Assembly: GCF_032854445.1 (NCBI RefSeq)
Contig: NC_088295.1
Span: 70,291,249-70,355,248, forward strand
Source of the DNA: Liolophura sinensis
Taxonomy: Eukaryota > Mollusca > Polyplacophora > Chitonida > Chitonidae
DNA: 64,000 nucleotides
Direction: 5' to 3'
Shown here: positions 1 through 11,339 of the stretch, piece by piece
Position numbering within the stretch: position 1 is the stretch's first letter
How the letters are laid out: every line of letters starts with the position of its first letter
Made by a program: the position numbers and the translations under genes
Notes under the pieces: model-generated
The model's input: the letters and a program-made list of their open reading frames with translations, nothing else
Database searches by the model: none
What the model was told of the DNA's origin: nothing

Positions 1-118
1 CGCGCTGCCACAAAAAGACAATATGTACACACACCTAATGTCTTCTCGTCGTCATATGGCTGAAGAATTGTTAAGCACGACGTTAAACCCCAAGCATACA
101 TACATTCAGTCAATACCA
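1..118 (+). mobile_element. SINE family 2, 3' end (cut by window edge)
   Basis: The stretch ends with the tail shared by all family-2 copies here: the TCGTCGTCATATGGCTGAA block, then 'ACGACGTTAAACCCCAAGCA'. The same tail is seen in inverse orientation at 61660-61727 and 28233-28293, and in direct orientation near 47200-47260. The 5' part lies outside the window. Confidence 0.75.
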
Positions 119-239
119 ATATGACTCGACGTACCTCTTCGTTCCAAGTACGTATATATATGTATACTTAGGTTTTCCGTTACACTTTTATTCATTCATA
201 TGACGCCAGGAGTCATTATGTGTGTGCACATGTGCTGCA

Positions 240-407
240 TCTTCCTCTGACATAGCGAGTTCATGTCATCAAAGTGCTGCCGACACTGAAGAATCATGCC
301 GAAGACACCAGCATAACAACCCACCCGGTCACATTATGCTGACACCGGGCCAACCAGTCCTGTTTCCTTGCTCTTTCACCTGTCAGTGCTGAACGCTAAG
401 CGAGGTA
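240..407 (-). mobile_element. SINE family 2, internal fragment
   Basis: Read on the minus strand this matches the body of the family-2 SINE at 53155-53462: CCTCGCTTAGCGTTCAGCAC, then the GGTTGGCCCGGTGTC and TGGTGTCTTCGGCATGAT blocks. Both ends are missing. It faces the copy at 1-118. Confidence 0.7.
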
Positions 408-879
408 TGTCTTTCGTATTACTCGATCCTGGTTTGTTCCACAGAGCTATGGGTTAATGCTGGCACTCCAGTTTCCTCCACCCATATACCTGACCGCTTT
501 CATATAATTAAAAAATGCTTCCGATCAGGTACAAAATTTAATGAAACTATAATTTGTTGACATATTCTGACGTGACATTTGTTCTTCTGATTTTGGTGTT
601 AGGTGACACAGGTATCCAACTTAGAATGGTACGCCGATAGCCTATCTAGCCATCGCCTGGTTGTTTTCAGAAATGCATACAGTACACAAAAGCAGATAAC
701 TGCTTGGCGTAAAACGTGATCGTTGAATATTGGCGCAAAATCGGTGGCTGTTGCCTCGTGAGCGTTGGGAATTATTTGTTATTTTGACGCCCTTCCTGGT
801 GTATAGGGTAGATATTTGCCTGGGGTCGATGATATTTTCCGAGGATTTTTCCGAGGAGAAACCTTATACGGTTTAAAAT
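408..879. other. No gene seen
   Basis: AT-rich spacer. No open frame longer than chance, no splice pattern matching the receptor exons, and no recognisable repeat apart from its borders. Confidence 0.5.
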
Positions 880-1000
880 TTTTAAGCATCAATATACAAT
901 TGACGCCTGAATTGCTTGCAATTGCACACCAGTACTTTTCCAAAATGACTTGTATTTCTTGCAGTGCCTTCGTTAACAGAGTGGATACAATGGTAATCAT
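880..1000 (-). pseudogene. Reverse transcriptase relic (same family as 17.26-18.29 kb)
   Basis: The minus-strand translation contains TLLTKALQEI, then KYWCAIASNSGVNC. It lines up with TLLTRALQEV and KYCCAITKNSGVNC at about 18180-18270. The piece corresponds to the region upstream of the RT catalytic core and ends where the similarity stops. It shows that this retroelement family has at least two insertions in the window. Class is uncertain (Penelope-like is my best guess). Confidence 0.6.
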
Positions 1001-1029
1001 CTCGAGAAAGTACTCTCTAGATTGTCTTC

Positions 1030-1480
1030 GCTAGATTTGGCAATTAATCTCAAGGAAACAGAATTTGCTAAAGAAAAAGTCACAATCCTTAAGCTTGGTC
1101 ATGTCCTGGGCGGTGGACAATCAGTTCTTCTTTTATCTAAGGTACAAGCTACACTGGATTTATCGGTATCAGTATGTAAGGAAGACATTGTTAGGGTGCT
1201 TTGAGAATTTACCTAATTCCGGTGATCTTGCTGCTCCACTGGAGAAGTCGCTTTTAAGATGGCAGTAGACGATAGCGATGTCGGGGTTGGAGCCATTGTG
1301 CTTCAGGAAGGAAAAGATGAGATAGAACACCCTGTAATTTACTTCTGAAGGAGTTCAATAAACACCAAAGAAAGCATTCCACCATAGAGTAGGAGGCTTT
1401 TGTTGAGCTGGAGCTTAACATTGTACGTATTGCTGGTAAGGAAAACCTTGCGGCTGATATGATATCCAGAACGTAATTGT
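1030..1480 (+). pseudogene. Ty3/Gypsy pol relic: end of RT plus RNase H
   Basis: In successive frames this reads as the end of a Gypsy reverse transcriptase and its connection: EFAKEKVTILKLGHVLGGGQ, then ENLPNSGDLAAPLEK near 1207-1250. An RNase H domain starts at 1260: AVDDSDVGVGAIVLQEG with HPVIYF, then after a frameshift KEFNKHQRKHSTIE, ending IAGKENLAADMISRT near 1475. The DxSxxGxGAxLxQ pattern and the terminal ADxxSR are typical of this domain. It has an in-frame stop after HPVIYF (1346), a TAG in the STIE-EAF segment, and several frame changes. No integrase follows, so the element is internally deleted. A shorter homologous end of it is at 28740-28815. Confidence 0.75.
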
Positions 1481-1607
1481 GATTTATATATGTATTTTAT
1501 TTTTACATGTATCCATTGTAATTTTATTCTTACCGTAAATGGCCTTTTTATTCAGTGATTTGTAAAGATCACCGTACTTCGGTACAGTTATCCTTTCCAG
1601 AGGGAAG

Positions 1608-1921
1608 TGTTTTGACCCTGTCTGTAATACATGGTGTCTATTTCACTGTTTTTAGTGGCGAGTTGACTGGGTTGGCTTGGTGATAACCAGTTCAGAGTTT
1701 GACCTGGAACTGGGACTGTTTACACATGAAAGCCTGCCTTGTGTAGTAGCACATTTAGCCCGAGTGGTCTTTCTCGATACTCTATTTGCTTTCTCTGTAC
1801 AGTAAAAAGGTCGTCTTTTCGAGAGTCATCTATGAAGTAGCATAATAAATATATGGATACCAAATTCTATTTATTCAATTTTCGGTATAGGTACTAATAC
1901 AGTAATTAAGCCAAATGATCA
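1608..1921 (+). mobile_element. Gypsy-type LTR (duplication copy A)
   Basis: It begins TGTTTTGACC just after a purine run (AGAGGGAAG, like a polypurine tract) and ends AAATGATCA, so it has TG...CA ends and is 314 bp long. TGGTGACAGCAATGGG follows two bases later and resembles a primer-binding site, which would make this a 5' LTR or a solo/recombined LTR. It is nearly identical to 28911-29219. No target-site duplication could be settled by eye. Confidence 0.55.
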
Positions 1922-2539
1922 ACTGGTGACAGCAATGGGTATTTAAAGAGAGGGATAAGTTGTTGATTTCCACACAAGAACAATAGAAGAAACATATAAC
2001 AGATTGACAAGAGAGGGTGCATTGGTGATTAAGCAAATGAACAATAGATGAAATTACAATAAACGAAACATACATCAGACAAACAATAGACATTTTCATC
2101 TATGGGCTAAGTGTGTCAGGATGGCTGGTAGTCTAGGGTCTGTCTGCTATACCAAAACGTCGCTCACTGAGTAAATAGAAGTTGTGATCCATATATTTGT
2201 TATATTATCCAACTTAAATTCTAAATTCCATGGAAAGAAATCATCTACGAAGTGTTGTAAATATGTTTATTATTTCTGTCTGTTGAAACTAGATGATTCT
2301 AGTATGTTATTCAGGCGTATCTACAAATCACCTGGTAAATTTTTAGTGCACCATCTATAATGTCAGTTTTGCCTGTCGAGAAAGTCCATTTTGAAAGCGT
2401 AGGGAGTTTGCATTTGAGAGCTGAAAAGCATTTGTGCCAGCTGACGGTGTCATTTTGAAAGTTATTTTTAATGTATTATCACACATTGGGTGAGCGTGTC
2501 ATCACCCACCATCTTTGTCCAACTACGCACTTGTACTTA

Positions 2540-2730
2540 AGCTCCGCTGGAGATGGCTTTGCTCCACTGGAGATGAGGTTGCCATGAAGGTCACTTTGCG
2601 TCACGATCAAAGGACTGGGTTCTTTGCGACCGGTACGGACTTACCATAGAAAGAGTGTGACTCGCAGAAAGATTGTACGAGTCTGCTGTAATCTCCTTAA
2701 TAAACTATACCTGAGCACAGTGCGCAGTCT
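2540..2730 (+). repeat. Dispersed block shared with 29890-30200 and 50398-50640
   Basis: Contains CTCCACTGGAGATGAGG, the AGAGTGTGACTCG motif and a CTGTAATCTC end. The same order of short matches appears in copy B and, more diverged, at 50398-50640, where it ends in a donor-like GGTAAGAAAC. Copy A has lost the central part. It could be part of an old retroelement or a duplicated non-coding exon; I cannot tell which. Confidence 0.45.
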
Positions 2731-3461
2731 CAGTTGGTGGTATTAGGATGCCAAAACCCACTTGTCTATGCACTCATTCTCTTGGTGTCTTTAGTGCTAT
2801 GAGTCTTGTAAATGTATCAAAATCAGAGAGGTCAAACTGCAAACAATTGGCTTGTTCATCTCCCCGACAGTGATATCACACAAGATGAAACGGAGAAACA
2901 CTAACCACTTCGATAAAATCATTACATATAATTAAATAATCTAATGCAAATACAGCGTAAATGCAGCACTGGTATACAAAATAATGAAAACAGTCACACA
3001 TGCCTTGTGTGCATTCAGTCAAAGAAGGATTTTTTGTTTAAACAGAAAATTGTCTTCATTTACCAAACAAGCGCTAATTCCTCCATTAAGGTTTGAATGA
3101 TCTAAATGACCATAATAAATAATCTACTCAGCAAAAAACGGTAAGTTCCAATTCTGAAGAATGGAAGCTTCTTATAAAGTCGCAAATTAATAATTTTATA
3201 TCTACAGTGTTAAATAGAATACAGATCATTGTGAAGAAAATGATTAAATTATGCTTTTGGTCGCCATTTTGTTTTATCGCCTTTCAATACCTTAAGGGTC
3301 AAAGCAAATCTGACATCCACCCTGGGGGTGTTACATAGGACCCATATAACGTGCCTAGCTACTTAATTTGTTTGTAACAGAGAGATGTCATCAAACGACA
3401 CCATAGCCTGTATATCTACCATAACTTTGTTCAGGGCAATAATACCCTGTCCATCAACAGG

Positions 3462-3722
3462 TTTTTTTTTTTTTTTTTTGATTGGTGTTTTACGCCGTAC
3501 TCAAGAATATTTCACTTATACGACGGCGGCCAGCATTATGGTGGGTGGAAACCGGGCAGAGCCCGGGGGAAACCCACGACCATCCGCAGGTTGCTGACAG
3601 ACCTTCTCACGTACGGCCGGAGAGAAAGCCAGCATGAACTGGACTTGAACTCACAACGACCGCATTGATGAGAGACTCCTGGGTCACTACGCTGCGCTAG
3701 CGCTTTAACCGACTTAGGCGAT
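3462..3722 (-). mobile_element. SINE family 1, near full length (absent from copy B)
   Basis: On the minus strand it runs from a tRNA-like head (CTCAGGTCGGTT-like A box region at the right end, GTGAGTTCAAGTCCAG B box) through GGATGGTCGTGGGTTTCCCC and CGGCGTAAAACACCAATC to an 18-base A tail (T run at 3462-3479). The matching site in copy B (about 34020-34035) is empty and continuous, so this copy arrived after the duplication. Flanks CAACAGG and AAACAGAGG look like a worn target-site duplication. Confidence 0.9.
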
Positions 3723-6700
3723 AAACAGAGGGCTCTTTAAAAGTCAATATATGTCAAAGTTAGCTGAATACCTAAGATTTCGTCATCACAAAATCACTCC
3801 CCTAATGGTGAAGCTGTATTGTTTTTGGCGAACATAGAAAAAACTCTCAGGACAGCCCAGATGCAGCGCCTGCCATGGGACTGATCTTTATAACCTTACC
3901 TAATGAATTATAAATTATAAATTTCCAGAGAAGCTTTTCATGAACCGACCCTCAAGATTGACGTTACCAAACTTCAAACGTTGTCACCTTCCACTGATAC
4001 ATTCAACATCACTTTCCAATACAGGGAAAGAGTCACAACCATTGCCCATTACCAACTTCTCTTCAGCACAGATATCCACACTGCCAGCGACGTGTTCTAA
4101 ACGGGCGTATCACAAAAGTCTAGCTGAATCCCTGTGACAGCTGTTTGTTAAAATAGTAACATTTCTGTATTAACCACGCCTCCTTTTCACTCAGTCAATT
4201 GTTCATGTACCAAGACTATTACCACTTTATGAGCTATAATGTTCTTTTATGCATATTATCTGATTATTTAGATTAATTGGAATTCTGTATTTTTAAATTA
4301 TAGGCGTAAGAATTATGCAGACATTCCGTGGACATTTATCCAACACACTGCTCATTACTTCAACTTCACTAATTGACAATATTTTCACCATCTTTCATGG
4401 TCATCCCCGGAATTCTTTTTACTGATTTCGCTTACCAATTTTCCGATATTTCCGGCTAGTAAAACAGAAAACAAGAAACAAACAACATGAAAAGTACACA
4501 ATCTGGTAAATTAACTGTTAGTTAAAGGGAAACATTTATTTAAGGAATTCAACAAAACTGTGATTCGCTTTACCGTGAAACTCATGGTGTAAATGCTGCT
4601 ATGGATGTGTTCACAGATTAATTTAAATAAAACACAATGACAGTAACACTGGCTAGATAACGGGTCTAAAAAAGTTCATATTTTGTTACGTTTTTCAAGA
4701 ATAATATACATAAAACGTACCTGGAAAACAATAAATGAATTAACTAAGACAATTACTCATTTGTTACCTTCATTTTTTAATATTGATAGCACAGAATTGG
4801 ATTCAAGTATTCCCCAAGTTAAAGGAGAATCTCATCTATTATTTCTGAACAATTTCTCCTTTTCGGTTATCTCAACTTCTGACGTGAAATCTGTTAATCT
4901 TGTGCCTTCTCCAAGCTAGATGGATTTCCTGTTGAAATCATAAGCTTAATATCGAACATTATCAATGCTCCCTTATCACATTAAACTTTTGTTTTTCGTA
5001 GGAAATGCTGAAATGTTTCAAAACCGAACAACCTCGAAAATTACAAACCAATATAAGTGCTTGCAAACTTCAACTTATGTCTGTTATCTCAGGAAACTCC
5101 ATGTACGGCATAAGGGTACACTCCGCAACACTACCCTCTAATATCTCTATTCAACGTGTACTGACGCACAAATTGCTTTATCATCTTGAATGTATTCTTT
5201 TAAATTACTCTTTTTATTTGACCAAACTGGAAAGCGCTCATTACTACGTATAACACTAGCAATCAGCCATTGTATATAGTATATATGGCCTATATATACA
5301 GAAACAAGTTATCTCACTCTGTATATATCATCGGATAAAGTACCCCACATAAAGTGTTAACACTCTATAACCCGAGAACACAGCTGTTTACGCTGACGTC
5401 ACCCGAACACTTTTTTGTCTTATAGCCATGTAAACGTGGGTATGAGCGACCCGACATCTTGTTTCCGGTTACCCATGGCCTTGCAAGAAACTCAGATTAA
5501 TTGTTGATTTATAATGATCAAGTACGTCCTCAGCCGTTTAAGTCTTTTTTCAGATCTCTTCCGAAATAACTAAGGTTATATTATTTGTTGTCTTTTCTTT
5601 TAAGTGTGTGTGTGTGTGGGGGGGGGTGTATAGATACAAGGTAGTGCTCAATGTTTAAGTTGGGAAGGTCACGATCATCATTGAAGGTTGTATTGAACCT
5701 CTTTCTAGCGTTTTTCTCTGTTGTATCTCAGAATTTGTCACACAGTACTTTAAGACACAATACCATAGAGATTAGTGATGTGGAAAAGCCACGTAAGGTA
5801 ATAAAATGTTACCGATATGATAAATTTTGTCTCAACAAAATCAGACAAACTTTTGTATCAGCGAAATCAAACAAACTACACTCCTTAGGCTCTTTCATTT
5901 ATGACTACTCCTACACCTGCCATTTCAGTCCTACCTGTCAAAACGACCATTTCATAAACCACGCCGAGTTTACTGCGGTCACGGTGATGAGACAGGAAGT
6001 TATGTGAGGAAACACAAAAACTCAAAGAAATCTTTGTTTCTAGTAATGATTTTATGTACATGCATTTTATTCATCTAAAGTGTGTACAACATGCCCAAAA
6101 CCAACACCGGAAACAATTTTATTGATGAATGCTGAGTAAATAGTTCCGCGCAAGGACACCAGTGATGAGGCTAAGTGGAAGCAAGCCTACGTGCATCTCG
6201 CATGCTCCAAACATCAAACTTGTCTAGTGGCGGCAGTGATATGAAGTGAGGATAGAGAGTGGCACATGCGCTGTAAGAAGCATAGTAAACAAAAACACCT
6301 GATTTGATTATCGCATTCAGCACGTTGTTGAACTTGACTAAACAGTAAGGTTGTAAGCGATTTAGGAGTGATGTAATGCTATGAGGTTATGAATGATGTT
6401 ACCATTGTGACACATTAAAATGGGTTATACAAGTAATTTATTGAGTTTCAGAATGATATCCGCATTACCAGGGTTATGAGAGATCACGTTCACCATTTAT
6501 GTAACTATAGCTTGGTGAGTGATTTCATTATTACTAGCTGTACTTGTCACACCATACACGATACTTAATTGTTAATCTATATAGTGACATACATTTACTA
6601 AATATTGTAATTATACTGTGTTATACAGTTGGAAAATAGCCTTTGTATAGGTTATGTGTACCACATGTGGTGTGTCCAGGTTGCTATATATTGTTATTCG

Positions 6701-6840
6701 TCAATCATGAATCATAGTTCAGCCTGACAGTGCAATCGATGTTTATGTTACCAAAAATCATTTGTTTCTAAAGGGCATGGTTGCCACCCTCTTATTCTGT
6801 ACCATCATCTTTCGATCTTCATGACTCTCCATGAACTATA
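3723..6840. other. No gene seen; duplicated non-coding DNA
   Basis: Many short blocks are conserved with copy B (34030-36660), but open frames are not conserved between the copies: a 118-codon frame at 5651-6007 has no counterpart in B. A short GT run and G run lie at 5606-5625. I see no domain or exon here. Confidence 0.55.
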
Positions 6841-8069
6841 CAGGTGTCAGACTTCCCTGGATGGGTAGTGTAGTGTAATGATCGGCCTTCCCTGGGCGAG
6901 ATACGCAGAACTATTTCCCAGGCCCCAAGGCGTTCCTTCAAGGCGACCTAGGCGTTCCTCTATAACAGCACTATAATCATATATCGACGTTTTGACCATT
7001 ACTGAGCCGCAAGAGACACAGCTGAGAGACTTAATATTATTGAAGTGATTCATGTTGAACTTTTCCTTGTCTGACAAACAGTCTTGCGTGTTATACTGGT
7101 GTACCACACATGGTATTCAACAAACGCAAGCACAGTGCCCAAAGTGTGGACTGAAACCGAACCTGACAATCTGTCACCATCGGGCAACCTGTAAGTGTCA
7201 GTTAGCTCCACAGAGCCCTGCCTTTGCTAACACTTGTGTGGAGCTATACAACATTCTATTTAATTCTCTTTGAGTTCTGCTGCCTCGCACCTCAGGCACT
7301 TATCTCATGTCTAAACTGATACTTATTTAATTCAATCTTTTCATGGAAGTATTGGGTGCATGTTTATGACAACAAATGCTTTAATGCTGTTATTATGCGA
7401 AAATACAAAATATATATCTGACAATACATCAGTATATTCTAAAGAAATGCTCATGACGAAATAAAACTTTCATTGGTATAACTCAAACTATGACATTCTT
7501 AGCTTTAAATAGCTGTAAAATCAAATAACTGATCAAGCATAAGAAAAAAGGAGTTTTTGCATTCAAATGCATTCAACTCACACACACAAAACGCAGGAGT
7601 AAGGGTGTTCCCTTTGTAGATCAAAAATCACGCTGATATAAAGTGGTTGTTATCATGTTGATATATATCTTACATTAGTTCAGATTTATACAAGCATGTA
7701 CAGAATTAACTGGCGTCAAATACAAGGATGGCTAGCCCATAAACAAACTTGTGCACTTCATTCTAAGCAGCTTCTACTACTTATACATCGTATTATCACA
7801 TACACTGTATGGTACTGTAGTCCTAAAAGAACTCTTATCAGATTGCGTAACTCTTGTTGGATCCCTTGTACAACACTGCCCTGTACAAGTACAAGTATGA
7901 TTCTATACACTCACAATCGATAAAGAGCTTGCCTAAGTCTCCATTAAATTGTCACTTCAGCTAAACACAACTCATCATCTGTATTCTTTTTGACTTGACG
8001 GTACCTGCTGATTCTACTTCAAAGACATTTAAACTTATGGACCATTGGCACTATACATTGTTCAAGGAT
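6841..8069. other. 3' flank of receptor copy A
   Basis: The stretch downstream of the receptor stop is well conserved with copy B (37140-38372) but has no conserved reading frame. It probably includes the 3' UTR. ATTAAA polyadenylation-like signals on the minus strand exist (for example near 7257), but I cannot choose the used one. Confidence 0.4.
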
Positions 8070-9727
8070 TTAGATGTCTGACGTTTGTGTTATTCTAGTC
8101 ACAGATCTTTGACGATAAAATTTGGCACCAGGACAGTAGGAACAAAATAAGTGTCCAAAGGCCGTCCTAAAATTTGCTAACATCAAGAAATAGACAATCG
8201 GATTTGCAATGTGGTTCACATATTGCAAAAGTCGAAAAGACCAGTTGATGGCAAAGTCTGACCTGTCACCAATGCTGTTTAACATTTGTGGAGCAAGGTG
8301 ATAAATTAGCACAATCACTCTAAATGGCAGAAGACATACAAGAAAAATGACCAGGACTGACACCAGCATTGCTATGACTTGTAAACGAGCTTTTCTGGCC
8401 GTCTGGGCCCCAGCTCCTTGGGCGTCACTTTGTGGTACTTGTGTTTTCAGTGTAATAATCATCTTACCATAGAGTACCATCAGTACAGGGATGGGCAGGA
8501 AAAACGTAGTGATCATCAGTGCAATATCGTACCACTTTACCCAAGGTTCATCCCATATGATGTAGCAATATGTCTGTGTTGTATTCTGAAACTCGAATTC
8601 TTCGTACCTCGTGGCGTACCCAAGAGGTAAAGAGACGCCAATGGTTATGATCCAGATAAGGAGCAGCAGACCGCAGATTTTAAGGGTGGTCCACACCCCC
8701 AGGCTCCTAAGAGGGTGGCACAGTACAGTGTATCTCTCCACGGCTATGAGGAGGAAGATCAATATTGAAGCCACAGACGCACCTCTGTCGATGGCACCAA
8801 TAAACACACCTGGAATTACATCACAATAATGTAGCGTAAAACGACGACGCGTAAACAATCCATTACAATTCACTAGAACGTATTCAACATCCCCTTGTTT
8901 TTCATTTGTGTGAAGTGCCTTCACTCTTCATCTTATATTTTTATAGTTCTTAGACGCTCATGATTACATTCATCCATTTGATTTCCATCACTGAAAGTTT
9001 TAAAATTATATATATTTAATTATCTAAATGTTGTGTGAAGGACTACTGTGAGTAGAGGGTGTCCGAGGTCAGTCTTTGACTATTATCAAGTTACGAACCA
9101 ACTTTTCTACATACAAATTTGACTAGCATATTGGTGTCCATACAGCGAGCGGAATGAATGATCAAAAAATTTTTCCGATGCAAACGGCTACTTTTTGCCA
9201 AGTGATGGATAGAGGTCTTATCAAATGTTTGCGAGAGCGTGGTGTAAATAGTAACCGTTTCCGGACGAAGGAATCCAAGATGTAATTTGCAAGTTCAAAT
9301 ATGTCAAAAGTGTATTAAAACTTTCATTGGTGTCTGCCCATAAAGTGAATCAGCACGAAGTAAATTTTTATGCTGTCATCCTAACTATCTTAAACAGCAA
9401 TGTTACGGCGCTAAAATACTTGGATCTTGTTGCACTCGCGCATATATACTTACAGAAACTAGCTCCTATGAATGAGGCATCCAATTCAAACAGAAAGATA
9501 AATGGTATTATTGGTAAAAAGACCAGAACGATGAGATCAGCCAGGGCCAGCGAGGCTAAACACAGGTTGACAGCACTGCGCATTTTCTTCACCAAGAGAA
9601 TGAGAGCAAGGACCAGTACATTGCCGACCACACCTGTGATGATGATACTTCCGAATATCACGGCGATGACGATTTTGTCGGAAAAACTGGGCAACCAATA
9701 CTCCTCTTCAGTGTGGTTTGAGCTCAT
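8070..9727 (-). CDS. Class A GPCR, peptide-receptor-like, intact copy A (2 exons)
   Basis: Seven-pass plasma-membrane receptor coupling an extracellular ligand to G proteins. Exon 1 is 9727-9454 and exon 2 is 8809-8070, joined by a 644-bp phase-1 intron (GTAAGTATAT donor, TTCCAG acceptor) into 337 aa. The ATG at 9727 is chosen because it precedes a short N-terminus with an N-H-T glycosylation site. TM1 is about 19-44 with GN36, TM2 52-80 with D64, and TM3 93-117 with C92 just before it and E116-R117-Y118. TM4 is 136-157 (W144), TM5 186-206 (P197), TM6 234-262 and TM7 279-302 with NPIVY 294-298. C173 in loop 2 (WDEPW region) can pair with C92. The CWxP motif is CLLP, without Trp. General look is that of the TRH/ghrelin/neuromedin receptor group, an inference. 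No frame damage. The upstream flank is also conserved in copy B. Confidence 0.88.
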
Positions 9728-10213
9728 GTTGACTTTATGCTGAGGAAACACAGATATGCGACGGAGAGACACTGGTATGCTGACTGAAACTGATTTACTG
9801 TGATAGCAGGCCTGTTATTGACGCGACAAAATAAACTTCCATACTGATACAATAAGTGAATTTTTATGATACTTGTCGTATGCCCATGTGAATAACTTCT
9901 GTCACTAAATGTCTAAATTTTTAATTATATTTGGCTATTAATGTCCTGGCACTTATCGCTAACTGTGTGGGCATGAAATGCATTCAACCCGGCTCTGGTC
10001 AAGCTCTGGATACGCTCTGGACAGACCTGCATAGAGATACAAATGGAATTAACGGAGTGACAGAAAATACAAATTTCACATCTACACATCTTCAAATGCA
10101 ATGCATTCTGCAAATCTGCAATTCGATTTTCTCTCCAACCTTTCATCCAATCTATTTACTTAAATGTGCATTCTGAAGTATTTGAAGACTGGGCATTGCC
10201 TTTGCAAATAAAG
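9728..10213 (-). promoter_or_regulatory. Probable 5' UTR/promoter flank of receptor copy A
   Basis: The stretch just upstream of the start codon is conserved with copy B (40033-40548). Its first 45 bases before the ATG are open in frame in both intact copies and recognisable in the pseudogenes, which suggests a shared 5' UTR. No TATA box could be assigned. Similarity to copy B stops at about 10213, next to a G run (10208-10217). Confidence 0.35.
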
Positions 10214-10229
10214 CAGGAGGGGGGGGGGA

Positions 10230-10730
10230 TGAATGTACCAGCTAACTCGGGCTGCCCAGGCTCCCAGCCGGCCTATGTACGTCGGTTATTGGGACCACTT
10301 ATATCGGGCTGAAAAGGCTTCCAGCGGGCTTCCTGTGAAATGGCCCTAGGACGGCTCACCACCCTCGCCGGCCTGGTCAGTTATGTCAGCCATGGCCCAA
10401 AAACTTCTGTAGACAGACTGGTCCGATGTACATAACCAAGTCCCAAAAACTTATGTATACACGCTCCGACATTCTGCCTCATCCCCGGCTAGGTCCCGCC
10501 TCACCCCTCTGGCGGACCCCCAAGCCTATAAGGCATAAGGCCCCACGTACATAGGCTCATGTAGACAGACGGGCCCCGACGTGCATAAGTGCAAAAACTT
10601 ATGTAGACAGACGCGATCCGACGTTCATAGTAGTATATACAAAATTCTCCCCTCACACCACCACTAAGGTACAGCCTATACCTTAGTTCTGCATGTATAC
10701 AGTGTGTCAGCATACTCACTTACCTTGCAT
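10230..10730. repeat. GC-rich block with short dispersed repeats
   Basis: Unlike the AT-rich surroundings, this block is GC-rich and repeats an approximately 40-base motif four times: CAAAAACTTCTGTAGACAGAC near 10397, AAAAACTTATGTATACACGC near 10445, GGCTCATGTAGACAGACGGG near 10553 and AAAAACTTATGTAGACAGAC near 10592, each followed by a (C)CGACGT/ATGTACATA-type end. No protein frame is convincing. It lies exactly beyond the end of duplication copy A. Confidence 0.5.
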
Positions 10731-11339
10731 CCTGATTATAAAGAGACTGCATGAATGTCCGCCTGCCTGTGTCAGGTCAGACAATGTGTACACAAAACAT
10801 CCTGTTTGAGTGTGTTATCAGTGAATGGGCCAGACAGATATAGCACGCATTGTATACATATTTCATATACCCACAAGTCATGTGATTGCACAACAGTCGT
10901 GAATTTACATATTTTATTTCGGGAATTAGACCCAAAGTATTCGTTCTAGAGCAAAACTAACGTGAAGATCGGAATCAACATGGTTTCTTATAGCTGTTAG
11001 ATTCCGTGATAAAAAGTATATGCAGAAGACATCCCCCAATTTCACTCTTGCCAGGTTGTCTCAATCAGCTAACGCTCATGGCTTCATTGTAATGACATTG
11101 AGAGTGTTTGCTAGCGAAAAATCCTGATTTAACTCTCTGTGTTATTCCAGTGCAGGCGGCTCGAGTCGCTTCTGAGAATCTCTGCAACTTTCGACACTTT
11201 CGACGACAGAGAGACCTTTTCAGGGGTGATGTCGAGACATCATGGGCATTAGCTGATACCACCGTACCCCCTGGGGTGAGTCGCTAGCGTAAATCCGGAT
11301 TACTCTGGGAAAATGAGACAATCAGATCTGGATTTTGCT
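10731..11339. other. No gene seen
   Basis: Spacer between the GC-rich repeat block and the Polinton relic. No conserved frame or repeat recognised. Confidence 0.4.

Larger units (their letters stand above)
1405..10213 (+). repeat. Segmental duplication, copy A (partner 28735-40548)
   Basis: The order of blocks matches copy B from the RNase H tail and LTR, through about 5 kb of non-coding DNA, to the receptor gene and its upstream flank. Matched anchors include the stretch near 3300-3420 (33850-33980), 4150-4320 (34410-34590), 6000-6660 (35600-36255), 7050-8060 (37300-38360) and 9940-10213 (40270-40548). Copy A carries about 540 bp near 4340-4870 that copy B lacks, and a SINE at 3462-3722. 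It lacks about 3 kb present in B at 30475-33500 and a roughly 140-bp piece near 2680. Both copies are in the same orientation. Confidence 0.9.

Noticed and set aside
5651-6007. 118-codon plus-strand frame
   Set aside because: Not kept in duplication copy B, where the same region is broken; no motif.
7052-7273. Cys-rich 73-codon frame that might be a zinc finger
   Set aside because: The copy B equivalent is out of frame and the cysteine spacing is not kept.
7696-7923. 75-codon frame conserved as DNA in copies A and B
   Set aside because: The DNA conservation is no higher than in the surrounding receptor 3' flank, and the frame ends differ. Probably 3' UTR.
9728-9772. Longer receptor N-terminus starting upstream of the ATG at 9727
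   Set aside because: The upstream in-frame codons begin at GTG (TTG in copy B), not ATG. A eukaryotic start at 9727/40032 is more likely, and the stretch is treated as 5' UTR.
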